Assembly (NCBI RefSeq): GCF_001570425.1 | Contig: NZ_BCSX01000046.1 | Span: forward strand, 1 to 64,000 | Source of the DNA: Mycolicibacterium brisbanense | GTDB taxonomy: Bacteria > Actinomycetota > Actinomycetes > Mycobacteriales > Mycobacteriaceae | Direction of reading: 5' to 3' | Length of the DNA: 64,000 nt | Shown: positions 32,213 to 40,744 of the stretch, one piece after another | Layout: the number at the start of each line of letters is the position of its first letter | Position numbering within the stretch: the first letter of the stretch is position 1 | Notes under the pieces: model-generated | What the model was told of the DNA's origin: nothing | The model's input: the letters and a program-made list of their open reading frames with translations, nothing else | Database searches by the model: none | Translations under genes and position numbers: made by a program

Positions 32213-33708
32213 CGGGCGTGAAACCGGCTGTCCTGCTCGACAACCGGTTCGCCAGGGAACTTCCCGAACTGGCCCTCGAGTGGCGGGCCGAAACCGCACC
32301 GTCCCCTCGGCTGCTGGTGCTCAACGACGCGCTGGCCCGCGAACTCGGCCTGGACCCCGCGTGGCTGCGCACGCCGGACGGTGTCGGCCTGCTGCTGGGC
32401 ACCACGCTCCCCGACGCCGCGAAACCGGTGGCCCAGGCCTATGCCGGGCACCAGTTCGGCGGTTATGTGCCGCGGCTCGGGGACGGCCGCGCATTGCTGC
32501 TCGGCGAACTGGTCGACACCGGCGGACAGCTGCGCGACCTGCACCTCAAAGGCTCAGGACGCACTCCGTTCGCGCGCGGGGGCGACGGCCTGGCCGTCGT
32601 CGGGCCGATGCTGCGCGAGTACATCATCAGCGAAGCTATGCACGCCATGGGAATCCCGACCACGCGGGCGTTGGCCGTGACGGCGACCGGTCGCGGGGTG
32701 TTGCGTGAAACCCGTCAGCCAGGAGCGGTGCTGGCCCGCGTGGCAGCCAGCCACCTGCGGGTGGGCAGCTTTCAGTACGCCGCCGCCTACGATCGGGCCA
32801 CCGCCGGCACGGACCCCCTGGGTCGGCTCGCCGACCACGGCCTGCTGCGGCGTCTGGCCGACCACGCCATCGACCGTCATCACCCCGACGCCGCCGCGGC
32901 CGACAACCCGTACCTGGCCTTGTTCGCGTCGGTCGTCACCGTCCAGGCCGAGCTGGTGGCCCGGTGGATGCTCGTCGGCTTCATCCACGGCGTGATGAAC
33001 ACCGACAACATGACCATCTCGGGCGAAACCATCGACTACGGACCGTGCGCGTTCATGGACACCTACGACCCGGCGACCGTGTTCAGTTCCATCGATCACG
33101 GCGGGCGCTACGCCTACGGCAACCAGCCCGCGGTGGCCGAATGGAACCTGGCCCGGTTCGCCGAAACCCTGCTGCCGTTGATCGCCGAGGACAGCGAACG
33201 GGCGGTCGCCTTGGCCACCGATGCGCTCGCCGGGTTCCGCACGCAATTCCAGGACGCGTGGTTGACCGGTATGCGCACCAAAATCGGCCTGCCCGAAGGT
33301 GTTTCGCATGAACAGGCCACTGGCCTGATCGAGGATCTGCTCAAGTTGCTGCTGGCCGGCCGCGTCGACTACACGTCGTTCTTCCGCGCCTTGGCGCAGG
33401 CCGGGCGCGGTGACGCCGGGCCGGTGCACAACCTGTTCGCCGAGCCCGCAGCCGTCGAGGACTGGTTGACGCGCTGGCGTGCCCTCGCCCCTGCGCCGGA
33501 CGTGATGGACCGCGTCAATCCCGTCTACATCCCCCGCAACCACCTGGTCGAGGAGGCCTTGGCCGCGGCGAGCACCGGCGAGCTGGCACCACTCGACGAC
33601 CTTCTTGAGGCGGTGACGGCACCGTATGACGTGCGACCCGGACGGCAGCGCTACGCCCAGCCCGCGCCGCCCGACTTCGGCGCCTACCGCACGTTCTGCG
33701 GGACCTGA
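32209..33708 (+). CDS. selO: SelO/YdiU protein adenylyltransferase (AMPylator), 499 aa
   Basis: SelO is a pseudokinase-fold enzyme that transfers AMP to proteins and is linked to redox stress. The typical blocks are present: AQAYAGHQFGGYVPRLGDGRA, Lys114 in LHLKGSGRTPFARGGDG, GVLRETRQPGAVLARVA, the metal-binding GVMNTDNM, and IDYGPCAFMDTYDP. The chain ends in Cys-Gly-Thr. That puts a Cys in the antepenultimate position, where eukaryotic SelO has selenocysteine and E. coli has Cys. The GTG at 32209 overlaps the DUF2237 stop. Confidence 0.93.
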   Translation: MTGVKPAVLLDNRFARELPELALEWRAETAPSPRLLVLNDALARELGLDPAWLRTPDGVGLLLGTTLPDAAKPVAQAYAGHQFGGYVPRLGDGRALLLGELVDTGGQLRDLHLKGSGRTPFARGGDGLAVVGPMLREYIISEAMHAMGIPTTRALAVTATGRGVLRETRQPGAVLARVAASHLRVGSFQYAAAYDRATAGTDPLGRLADHGLLRRLADHAIDRHHPDAAAADNPYLALFASVVTVQAELVARWMLVGFIHGVMNTDNMTISGETIDYGPCAFMDTYDPATVFSSIDHGGRYAYGNQPAVAEWNLARFAETLLPLIAEDSERAVALATDALAGFRTQFQDAWLTGMRTKIGLPEGVSHEQATGLIEDLLKLLLAGRVDYTSFFRALAQAGRGDAGPVHNLFAEPAAVEDWLTRWRALAPAPDVMDRVNPVYIPRNHLVEEALAAASTGELAPLDDLLEAVTAPYDVRPGRQRYAQPAPPDFGAYRTFCGT

Positions 33709-33731
33709 ACCGCGCGATTAGGTTGGCAAGG

Positions 33732-34436
33732 GTGACAACGATCAGTCTCGACACCCCCGACGGCCCCATCGACGCGCTGCTGGACAGGCCGGAAGGTGCG
33801 GGGCCATGGCCCGGTGTCGTGGTGGTTCACGACGCCATCGGCTACGCCCCCGACAACGAACTGGTGTCCGAGCGGATCGCCGGAGCCGGCTATCTGGCTC
33901 TCACGCCGAACCTCTACGCCCGCGGCGGCCGGGCCCGGTGTGTCACGCGGGTGATGCGTGAGCTGTTGACCCAACGCGGTCGCGCACTCGATGACATCTT
34001 GGCTGCCCGAGACCATCTGAAGTCCCTGCCGGAGTGCACCGGCACCGTCGGCATCGCCGGCTTCTGCATGGGCGGGCAATTCGCACTTGTCATGGGCCCC
34101 AAGGGGTTCGCCGCATCGGCACCGTTCTACGGCACTCCCCTGCCGCGACGGCTCGACGAGACCCTCGACGCGTCATGCCCGATCGTCGCCAGCTTCGGGC
34201 GCCGCGACCCGCTGGGCGTCGGTGCTCCGGCGCGGCTGCGCAAGATCGTCGACGCGAAGAACATCACGTCCGACATCAAGGTCTACCCCGACGCCGGTCA
34301 CAGCTTCGCCAACCTGCTGCCCGCCCAACCGCTGCTGCGGATCACCGGGTTCGGCTACAACGAGGCCGCCACCGCCGACGCCTGGACCCGGGTCTTCGCG
34401 TTCTTCGGCAAGCACCTGCACGTCGCGGCGCAGTGA
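33732..34436 (+). CDS. Dienelactone hydrolase family protein, 234 aa
   Basis: This is an alpha/beta hydrolase of the dienelactone-hydrolase group. The nucleophile is Cys112 in GFCMGG, as in true dienelactone hydrolases. The acid is in FGRRDPLG and the catalytic His in DAGHSF. The N-terminus VTTISLDTPDGPIDALLDRPEGAGPWPGVVVVHD is typical. The GTG at 33732 is chosen; a TTG three codons earlier is possible. It follows selO by 23 bases. Whether it acts on a lactone from aromatic breakdown cannot be told from sequence. Confidence 0.87.
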   Translation: MTTISLDTPDGPIDALLDRPEGAGPWPGVVVVHDAIGYAPDNELVSERIAGAGYLALTPNLYARGGRARCVTRVMRELLTQRGRALDDILAARDHLKSLPECTGTVGIAGFCMGGQFALVMGPKGFAASAPFYGTPLPRRLDETLDASCPIVASFGRRDPLGVGAPARLRKIVDAKNITSDIKVYPDAGHSFANLLPAQPLLRITGFGYNEAATADAWTRVFAFFGKHLHVAAQ

Positions 34437-34443
34437 GGGCCGG

Positions 34444-34749
34444 TTACTCCGGCAGCCGCAGCTCGGGTTTCTCGACCTCTTCGATGTTCACGTCCTTGAA
34501 GGTGATGACCCGCACCTGCTTGACGAACCGCGCAGGCCGGTACATGTCCCACACCCACGCGTCAGCCAACCGCAACTCGAAGTAGACCTCACCGTCGGCG
34601 TTGCGCGGCACCAGTTCGACGCTGTTGGCGAGGTAGAACCGCCGTTCGGTCTCCACGACGTAGCTGAACTGCCCGACGATGTCCTTGTATTCGCGGTACA
34701 GCGAGAGCTCCATCTCGGTTTCGTACTTCTCGAGATCTTCGGCACTCAT
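34444..34749 (-). CDS. DUF2469 family conserved actinobacterial protein, 101 aa
   Basis: This is a highly conserved small protein (M. tuberculosis Rv2901c is the counterpart by position and length). Function is unknown. It starts SAEDLEKYETEMELSLYREYKDIVGQFSYVVETERRFYLAN and has a beta-rich C-terminus ending in charged residues. The ATG at 34749 gives the standard 101 residues. It lies 34 bases after rnhB on the same strand, and marks the return to conserved gene order after the accessory region. Confidence 0.9.
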   Translation of the reverse strand: MSAEDLEKYETEMELSLYREYKDIVGQFSYVVETERRFYLANSVELVPRNADGEVYFELRLADAWVWDMYRPARFVKQVRVITFKDVNIEEVEKPELRLPE

Positions 34750-34783
34750 AAACTCTGCTGTCCTTCGTCTAGGTTGCGTTCCA

Positions 34784-35497
34784 TCATTCCCCACCTGAGC
34801 CCATCACGTCGCACCGATGCCGCAACTGCACGGGCGGCACCATTCCGACAGTCTCCGCGGCCCGCCGCACGTTCACATACGAGTAGCGGTGTTGCGCACA
34901 CGGCCCCAGTCTCGCCATCGCCGCGGTGTGTGCAGGCGTGCTGTAACCCTTGTGCTCGGCGAACCCGTAGCCCGGGTGCTCGCGTTCCATCTCCACCATC
35001 AGCCGGTCACGGCTGACCTTGGCCAGCACGCTGGCCGCGGCTATACATGCTGCAGCGGCATCACCACCGATCACCGGAAGGGACGGCACGGCAAGACCGG
35101 GTACCCGGAATCCGTCGGACAACACGTAACCAGGCCGCACCGACAAACCGGCCACCGCGCGTCGCATGCCCTCGATGTTGGCGACGTGTACGCCGCGACG
35201 GTCCACCTCGGCTGACGGGATCAACACCACGTGATAGGCCAGCGCGTAGCGGCGGATCAGCGGGAACAGCCGTTCGCGGTCCTTCTCGCCGAGCTTCTTG
35301 GAGTCGTCGAGGTCAGCCAGGCTCTCCAACCGGTTCGGGCCGAGCACGCATGCCGCCACGACCAGCGGCCCCGCGCACGCCCCCCGGCCCACCTCATCGA
35401 CACCCGCGACGGGCCCGAGCCCGTTGCGGTACAGCGCGGATTCAAGGGTCCGTAGGCCCGAGGCCTTCCGGATCACCGTTCGAGGCGGCCACGACAT
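34784..35497 (-). CDS. rnhB: Ribonuclease HII, 237 aa
   Basis: RNase HII removes ribonucleotides from DNA and RNA primers in RNA-DNA hybrids. The signature D34-E-V-G-R-G is present, with DSKKLGEKDRERL, and the conserved block ASVLAKVSRDRLM containing the third acidic residue. The C-terminal HKGYSTPAH is also typical. The ATG at 35497 has AAGAGG five bases upstream; a GTG six codons earlier is possible. It lies between lepB and DUF2469, as in M. tuberculosis. Confidence 0.95.
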   Translation of the reverse strand: MSWPPRTVIRKASGLRTLESALYRNGLGPVAGVDEVGRGACAGPLVVAACVLGPNRLESLADLDDSKKLGEKDRERLFPLIRRYALAYHVVLIPSAEVDRRGVHVANIEGMRRAVAGLSVRPGYVLSDGFRVPGLAVPSLPVIGGDAAAACIAAASVLAKVSRDRLMVEMEREHPGYGFAEHKGYSTPAHTAAMARLGPCAQHRYSYVNVRRAAETVGMVPPVQLRHRCDVMGSGGE

Positions 35498-35526
35498 CTT
35501 CACCTCTTGAGGCACTGGGGCCTGCG

Positions 35527-36381
35527 CTATGAACCGGTCTGCGGATTCACGCTGCTGACGCCGCCCCAGCGGCCCGGCGGCCAGGCGATGAATCGCGCCT
35601 TACCGATCACATTGTCCACCGGTACGGTGCCGGCCATCGGGTCCCCGGTGCAATGCACACCGCGCTGCACGTCGGCGGGCACATTGGTGCAGTGGATCCG
35701 CGAATCAGCCGAATGGGTGCGGTTGTCACCCATCACCCAGAGCCGGCCCTGCGGCACGGTGACGGGGCCGAACTCATTGCCGAGGCACGGGTAGATCTGT
35801 GGGTCGGCATTCATCGTGGCGGGGTCCAGGTAGGGCTCGTTGAGGCGTTTGCCGTCGACGGTCAAACCGGTGTCGGCGCGGCACTCGACCGTCTGACCGC
35901 CGACCGCGATCACGCGTTTGACCAGGTCATTTTCGTCGGGCGGAACAAAGCCGATGAACGACAGCGCGTTCTGCACCCACCGCACCGCGGTGTTGTCGGA
36001 GCGGATCGACTTGTAGCCGATGTTCCACGACGGCGGGCCCTTGAACACCACCACGTCACCCGGGCTCGGCTTGGTGAACCGGTAGGTCACCTTGTCGACC
36101 ATGATCCGGTCCCCGACGCAGCCGCTGCAGCCGTGCAGCGTGGGCTCCATCGACTCCGACGGGATCAGATAGGGACGCGCGACGAACGTGAGCATCACGT
36201 AGTACAGAACGATCGCGATGGTCACCAGAATGGCGCCCTCACGCAGCGACGAACGCTTGCGTTTGGGCGCCTCTTCGGTGGCGTCTTCAGAGGCGGCGCC
36301 GGAATCCGGCTTGGACGTCTCGGAATCGGTGTTGACGATGTCTTCCGATGACGAGTCGGCAGAGTCGGCGGGTCCGGTCAC
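35527..36381 (-). CDS. lepB: Signal peptidase I, 284 aa
   Basis: LepB cleaves signal peptides of exported proteins at the outer face of the membrane. After a disordered acidic N-terminus, one transmembrane helix (AILVTIAIVLYYVMLTFV) leads to the catalytic Ser77 in PSESMEPT. The catalytic Lys is in DLVKRVIAVGG and the conserved GDNRTHSADSR lies near the C-terminus. The start is uncertain because the N-terminus is poorly conserved: GTG 36381 is used, and GTG 36390 is equally possible. Confidence 0.95.
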   Translation of the reverse strand: MTGPADSADSSSEDIVNTDSETSKPDSGAASEDATEEAPKRKRSSLREGAILVTIAIVLYYVMLTFVARPYLIPSESMEPTLHGCSGCVGDRIMVDKVTYRFTKPSPGDVVVFKGPPSWNIGYKSIRSDNTAVRWVQNALSFIGFVPPDENDLVKRVIAVGGQTVECRADTGLTVDGKRLNEPYLDPATMNADPQIYPCLGNEFGPVTVPQGRLWVMGDNRTHSADSRIHCTNVPADVQRGVHCTGDPMAGTVPVDNVIGKARFIAWPPGRWGGVSSVNPQTGS

Positions 36382-36436
36382 GGCGTCCACAGTAGCGGCG
36401 TGTGCCGTCCGGACCGCGCCGGGCAGGACAACGCGC

Positions 36437-36778
36437 TCAGCGCTTTTCCTTGATCTTCGCCTTCTTGCCGCGCAGCTCGCGCAGGTAGTACAGCTTGGCG
36501 CGACGCACGTCACCGCGGGTCACGACATCGATGTGATCGATGTTGGGCGAATGCACCGGGAAGGTTCGCTCGACGCCGACGCCGTAGCTCTCCTTACGCA
36601 CGGTGAAGGTCTCGCGGATGCCGCCGCCCTGGCGACGGATCACGACACCCTTGAAGACCTGGATGCGCTCCTTGGAGCCCTCGATGACCTTCACGTGCAC
36701 GTTGACGGTGTCGCCGGGGCTGAAGGTCGGGATGTCGTCGCGCAGCGACGCCTGATCGACGAAGTCCAGCGTGTTCAT
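36437..36778 (-). CDS. rplS: 50S ribosomal protein L19, 113 aa
   Basis: L19 lies at the interface of the ribosomal subunits. The sequence starts MNTLDFVDQASLRDDIPTF and contains PGDTVNVHVKVIEG and FPVHSPNIDHIDVV, ending in a basic tail. The length is as expected. It is divergent from the lppW-like gene with a long 363-base leader region between them. Confidence 0.98.
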   Translation of the reverse strand: MNTLDFVDQASLRDDIPTFSPGDTVNVHVKVIEGSKERIQVFKGVVIRRQGGGIRETFTVRKESYGVGVERTFPVHSPNIDHIDVVTRGDVRRAKLYYLRELRGKKAKIKEKR

Positions 36779-37141
36779 CGGTGACACTTCCTTGTTGTTA
36801 GCGGCTCCGGGCCGATGCGCGGACGCGCAGCCGAAGCTAGTTTTCGGGTGTATCGGGGCGTATCTGACAGCGGCCGGGTAGCGATACCCAGCCCTGGGCT
36901 GCAGCAGACAACTGCTCAATTGTGCCAGACGAGCCCCGGTCCAGTGAAATCCGGGCAGATCCGGTGGTTCGGCCGTGCTTGCACGCTGCCCGCAACGCGG
37001 GAAACGCGGACCCCGACAAGCTACGCGATTTTTCCTGCAACCGGTTAGTCTGAACGTCCGAAATACGGTTGCTGACGACTGGGGCGCACGTGTCGATCGC
37101 TTCCGATATCCGGATTCCAGCTACCGGGTCTAAGGAGAGGC
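36779..37141. other. Divergent control region between rplS and the LppW-like gene (363 bases)
   Basis: No gene is seen. On the minus strand a CACAAT hexamer (36919-36924) could be the -10 of the rplS operon. Just downstream of it, AGCAG-ACAA-CTGCT (36903-36916) forms a small hairpin in the long rplS leader, where control by ribosomal protein is conceivable. On the plus strand AAGGAGAGG lies directly before the LppW-like start. The rest shows nothing distinctive. Confidence 0.4.
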
Positions 37142-38071
37142 ATGCGAGGGCGGCCGTCCAGGCTGATGACCGTGACAGCAGCAGGCGTGATCGGGATGAT
37201 CACCGTAGCCGGCTGCGAAGCCAGGGTGTACGGAACACCGCCGCCGGTCCCCAATGCCCCGCAGTACACGGTGGTCGTGCCTCAGGGCACCGCGGCGCCG
37301 CTGCCTGACGCACCTCCCGACGAGCCGGCAGCAACGTTCGACGGCTTGCAGAGCCGGGCCAGCCTGGCGACCTCGACCGCGTCGAAGGCCGGGGCCGACA
37401 TCACGGTGCTGGTCCTGGATCGCAGCACCGGCCAGCTGGTCTCCAACGGGAACTCGACGCCGATCCCGATCGCATCGGTGGCCAAGCTGTTCATCGCCGA
37501 CGATCTGCTGCTGCAGGAGGCCAAGGGCCAGGCCACGATCACGGCCGACGACCGTCAGGCCCTCGACATCATGTTGCGGTCCTCCGATGACGGGGCCGCC
37601 GAGAATTTTTGGAACCGCAACGGCGGCAGCGCCATCATCACGCGGGTGACGGCACGCTACGGCCTGAAGTCCACCTCGACGCCGTATGACGGGCACTGGT
37701 GGAACACCATGAGCACGGCCGACGATCTGGCCCGCTACTACGACCTGCTCATGAACGGCGGCGGCGGGCTGCCCCAGGAGCAGGCCAACACCATCCTGGC
37801 CAACCTCGCCCAGTCCACCACGAACGGAATCGACGGCTACCCACAACGTTTCGGCATCCCCGACGGGCTGTACGCCGAGCCGGTGGCGGTCAAGCAGGGC
37901 TGGATGTGCTGCTGGAACGGCGGCAATTGGATGCACCTGTCCACCGGGGTGATCGGCGCCGACCGTCGCTTCATCATGGTCATCGGCTCGATGCAGCCCA
38001 CCGACGACGCCACCGCCCGTAAGACCATCACCGACGCGGTCAAGACGATGTTCCCGGGCGGGCGGATCTGA
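37142..38071 (+). CDS. lppW: Lipoprotein, LppW-like, beta-lactamase-fold, 309 aa
   Basis: This is an exported lipoprotein with signal peptide and lipobox (TVAG before Cys25), then a Pro-rich linker. The remainder resembles the beta-lactamase/transpeptidase fold, with a possible S-V-A-K motif (IPIASVAKLFIADDLL) in the nucleophile position. VKQGWMCCWNGGNW stands near the usual KTG strand but lacks that motif. It may therefore be inactive or use another site. It stands between rplS and trmD on the opposite strand, as lppW does in M. tuberculosis. Confidence 0.85.
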   Translation: MRGRPSRLMTVTAAGVIGMITVAGCEARVYGTPPPVPNAPQYTVVVPQGTAAPLPDAPPDEPAATFDGLQSRASLATSTASKAGADITVLVLDRSTGQLVSNGNSTPIPIASVAKLFIADDLLLQEAKGQATITADDRQALDIMLRSSDDGAAENFWNRNGGSAIITRVTARYGLKSTSTPYDGHWWNTMSTADDLARYYDLLMNGGGGLPQEQANTILANLAQSTTNGIDGYPQRFGIPDGLYAEPVAVKQGWMCCWNGGNWMHLSTGVIGADRRFIMVIGSMQPTDDATARKTITDAVKTMFPGGRI

Positions 38072-38094
38072 CGCACCTCCATGGCGCGAGCAGT

Positions 38095-38125
38095 CCCCCG
38101 CAAGCGGGAGGTCCTCCTGCGGGGG
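38095..38125. terminator. Hairpin between the convergent lppW-like and trmD genes
   Basis: CCCCCGCA (38095-38102) pairs with TGCGGGGG (38118-38125). An inner GGAGG-T-CCTCC lies in the loop. It sits between two convergent stops and probably ends transcription from both sides. Confidence 0.6.
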
Positions 38126-38152
38126 GTGCCGGAAAACTGCCGTGTCGCGTAC

Positions 38153-38851
38153 CTAACTGTCTGGTCGCGAGGCGTTGTCCAGGAGATCCGGGCGGCGTTC
38201 CCGGGTGCGCTGCAACGCCTGGTCCCGGCGCCAGGCGGCCACCTTGGCATGATCGCCCGACAGCAGCACCGGGGGCACGTCCAAATCCCGCCAGCTCGGC
38301 GGCCGGGTGTAGCTGGGCCCTTCGAGCAGCCCATCTGAGTGCGAATCCTGTTGGTGCGACGCGGGATTGCCGAGCACCTCGGGCAGCAGGCGAACCACGG
38401 CCTCGATCATCACCAGCGCTGCCGACTCACCACCGGTGAGCACGTAGTCGCCGATCGACACCTCTTCCACCCGCATGCGCCGGGCCGCGTCGTCGGCCAC
38501 CCGCTGGTCGATGCCCTCGTAGCGGCCGCACGCGAACACCAGGTGCTTTTCGCCGCTCCACCGCTCGGCCGTCGCCTGGTTGAACAGCCGACCCGCCGGG
38601 GTCGGGACCACCAAAAGCGTTTCGCCAGTGCATATTTCGTCGAGCGCCTGCCCCCACACCGGGGCTTTCATGACCATGCCGGGGCCCCCGCCGTACGGGG
38701 AATCGTCGACCGACCGGTGCACGTCGTGCGTCCACGCCCGCAGATCGTGCACGGCCAGCGTCACGATGCCGGCATCGATGGCCTTGCCGGGCAACGATTG
38801 CCGGATCGGATCCAGGTATGCCGGAAAGATGGTGACGACGTCAATGCGCAC
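38153..38851 (-). CDS. trmD: tRNA (guanine-37-N1)-methyltransferase TrmD, 232 aa
   Basis: TrmD methylates G37 of tRNA with SAM and prevents frameshifting. It has the SPOUT knot region: LVFACGRYEGIDQRVADDAAR and VEEVSIGDYVLTGGESAALVMIEAVVRLLPEVLG, with DDSPYGGGPGMVMK in the N-terminal half. Length is normal. It is the last gene of the rpsP-khpA-rimM-trmD operon. Confidence 0.97.
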   Translation of the reverse strand: MRIDVVTIFPAYLDPIRQSLPGKAIDAGIVTLAVHDLRAWTHDVHRSVDDSPYGGGPGMVMKAPVWGQALDEICTGETLLVVPTPAGRLFNQATAERWSGEKHLVFACGRYEGIDQRVADDAARRMRVEEVSIGDYVLTGGESAALVMIEAVVRLLPEVLGNPASHQQDSHSDGLLEGPSYTRPPSWRDLDVPPVLLSGDHAKVAAWRRDQALQRTRERRPDLLDNASRPDS

Positions 38852-38863
38852 GGCGTCGCTCCG

Positions 38864-39385
38864 TCAGCTCAAGTCGAGAAGGCCGTCGGGCGGGTCGATG
38901 ACGATCGTCGCGTCCTCCCGGGAGACCGAGGTGACGATGGCGCTGACGAACGGCACCAGCACCTCTCGCCCGTCGGCGTCGGCCTTCACCGCGAGCAACT
39001 CCCCTGCCGCGGTGTGCAGCACCTCTGCGACCTTGCCGACGGGCGTGCCGTCGGCGCACACCATCCGCAGCCCTTCGAGCTCATGGTCGTAGAACTCGTC
39101 GGGGTCGTCGATGGCGGGCAGCTCGGCGGCGTCGACCACGAAGAGGGTGCCGCGCAGTTCATCTGCGGCGTTGCGGTCGGCCACGCCGGTCAGCCGAACG
39201 AGCAGCCGGCCACCGTGTTCGCGCACCGATTCGACCGTAAAGGGACGTTCGGCACCGCCCTTGGCCCGGCCTCGCAGTGTCACACCCGGGCTGAAGCGGG
39301 CGTCCGGGTCGTCAGTACGCACCTCGACGACGACCTCGCCGGTGATTCCGTGCGCTTTGACGACCCGTCCGACAACCAGATCCAT
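38864..39385 (-). CDS. rimM: 16S rRNA processing protein RimM, 173 aa
   Basis: RimM helps assemble the 30S head with protein S19. It starts DLVVGRVVKAHGITGEVVVEVRTDDP and has the PRC-barrel part (FYDHELEGLRMVCADGTPVGKVAEVLHTAAGELLAV) with VPFVSAIVTSV. It lies 12 bases from both neighbours in the operon. Confidence 0.96.
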   Translation of the reverse strand: MDLVVGRVVKAHGITGEVVVEVRTDDPDARFSPGVTLRGRAKGGAERPFTVESVREHGGRLLVRLTGVADRNAADELRGTLFVVDAAELPAIDDPDEFYDHELEGLRMVCADGTPVGKVAEVLHTAAGELLAVKADADGREVLVPFVSAIVTSVSREDATIVIDPPDGLLDLS

Positions 39386-39397
39386 ATGGAGCCGACG

Positions 39398-39640
39398 CTA
39401 CTGGTCGGTGTCCACCACGTCGACGCGGATCCCGCGCCCACCGATACCGGCGACCAGGGTGCGCAGCGCGGTGGCGGTACGGCCGCCGCGGCCGATGACC
39501 TTACCCAGGTCGTCGGGGTGGACGTGCACCTCGACGGTGCGTCCACGCCGGCTGGTGACCATGTCGACCCGCACGTCGTCAGGGTTGTCCACGATGCCGC
39601 GGACCAGGTGCTCGACGGCGTCGACCACGACAGAACTCAC
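39398..39640 (-). CDS. khpA: KH-domain RNA-binding protein (KhpA), 80 aa
   Basis: This is a single KH domain with the GxxG loop in DDLGKVIGRGGRTATALRTL. Homologues (Rv2908c in M. tuberculosis) are always next to rpsP and rimM. KhpA pairs with KhpB in other bacteria and is tied to cell-envelope growth and RNA binding. The GTG start is 8 bases after the rpsP stop. Confidence 0.95.
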   Translation of the reverse strand: MSSVVVDAVEHLVRGIVDNPDDVRVDMVTSRRGRTVEVHVHPDDLGKVIGRGGRTATALRTLVAGIGGRGIRVDVVDTDQ

Positions 39641-39648
39641 TTCGGCGC

Positions 39649-40101
39649 TCAGCTCTCGCTGGGGGCGTCAGCGGCAGCCTCGTCGGCCGGAGCCTCGGCG
39701 GCCTCGTCCTTCTTGGACTTCTTCTTCTTCAGCGTGACGGCCTGGGCGGTGGTACCGCTCTCGGCCTCGGCGAGTGCGGCGTTGAAGAGGTCCAGCTTGG
39801 AGGGCTTGGGCTCCTTGACCTTCAGCGTGCCCTCGGCACCCGGCAGGCCCTTGAACTTCTGCCAGTCACCGGTGACCTTCAGCAGGGCCAGCACCGGCTC
39901 GGTGGGCTGGGCGCCGACACCCAGCCAGTACTGTGCGCGCTCCGAATCGATCTCGATCAGGCTCGGCTCTTCCTTGGGGTGGTAGCGGCCGATGATCTCG
40001 ATGGCGCGGCCGTCGCGGCGGGTGCGCGCGTCGGCGACGGCGATGCGGTACTGGGGATTGCGGATCTTGCCAAGCCGGGTCAGCTTGATCTTGACAGCCA
40101 C
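39649..40101 (-). CDS. rpsP: 30S ribosomal protein S16, 150 aa with C-terminal extension
   Basis: S16 is a primary 16S rRNA binder. The core is AVKIKLTRLGKIRNPQYRIAVADARTRRDGRAIEIIGRYHP, then YWLGVGAQPTEPVL. A basic Lys stretch and an acidic Ala/Glu/Asp-rich tail of about 40 residues follow, as is usual for mycobacterial S16. GTG 40101 has TAGGAG seven bases upstream. First gene of the operon. Confidence 0.97.
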   Translation of the reverse strand: MAVKIKLTRLGKIRNPQYRIAVADARTRRDGRAIEIIGRYHPKEEPSLIEIDSERAQYWLGVGAQPTEPVLALLKVTGDWQKFKGLPGAEGTLKVKEPKPSKLDLFNAALAEAESGTTAQAVTLKKKKSKKDEAAEAPADEAAADAPSES

Positions 40102-40292
40102 GAACAAACTCCTAAACAGTTGCCACGCTGCAATTCGGCGATCGGGGCGGGTTGCCCGGATCCGGTTTTGCCGTACGTGTGTGACCGCGGCGCAGCGCAT
40201 CGAACGAGTCGCACGGCGGACAGCCGACCATTGTGCCAGAGGCCGTCCGGCCTGCCCAAATCCAGCCGGGGCCGGTTACCGGAGGCGACGAC

Positions 40293-40712
40293 TCAAACGA
40301 CTTTGTCGAAGCACTTGGTCTCCACCCGCCGGCTCATCCGCCAGCCGTCGGTGGTGCGGACGAATTCGTCTTCGTACCACAGGCCGCAGAACAGGACCTG
40401 CTGTGCTTCACCGGGCAGCACCATGGGGTTGAAGCAGATGGTGCGCGATGACGCCGTGTCACCGGTGATGCGCACGTCGAAGTTGCCGAGCATGTGGGCG
40501 TACGCCGGAAAGTTCGGCAACACCTCCGCCAGCCACCGCTTGACCTCCGGGAAGTGGCCGTCGATGCCGCCCATGGCCCGATAGTCGATGTAGGCGTCGG
40601 GCGTGAAGACCTGGTCGAGGTCATCGAACTGCCGACGGTCGATCGCCGACGAATAATCGATCAACAGTTGCTGAATCTCCAGTCGATCCGAAATCTCAGC
40701 CAGGCTCAACAT
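40293..40712 (-). CDS. SnoaL/NTF2-like fold protein, 139 aa
   Basis: The protein has the SnoaL-like polyketide-cyclase/scytalone-dehydratase-type fold. EISDRLEIQQLLIDYSSAIDRRQFDDLDQVFTPDAYIDY forms the N-terminal helices and the GW-R-RRVE end is typical. No reaction can be assigned. The counterpart in M. tuberculosis is Rv2910c at the same place. ATG 40712 is chosen over a GTG five codons upstream. Confidence 0.85.
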   Translation of the reverse strand: MLSLAEISDRLEIQQLLIDYSSAIDRRQFDDLDQVFTPDAYIDYRAMGGIDGHFPEVKRWLAEVLPNFPAYAHMLGNFDVRITGDTASSRTICFNPMVLPGEAQQVLFCGLWYEDEFVRTTDGWRMSRRVETKCFDKVV

Positions 40713-40744
40713 GCCTCGATTCAACACGATTAGGCTGACCGGCC

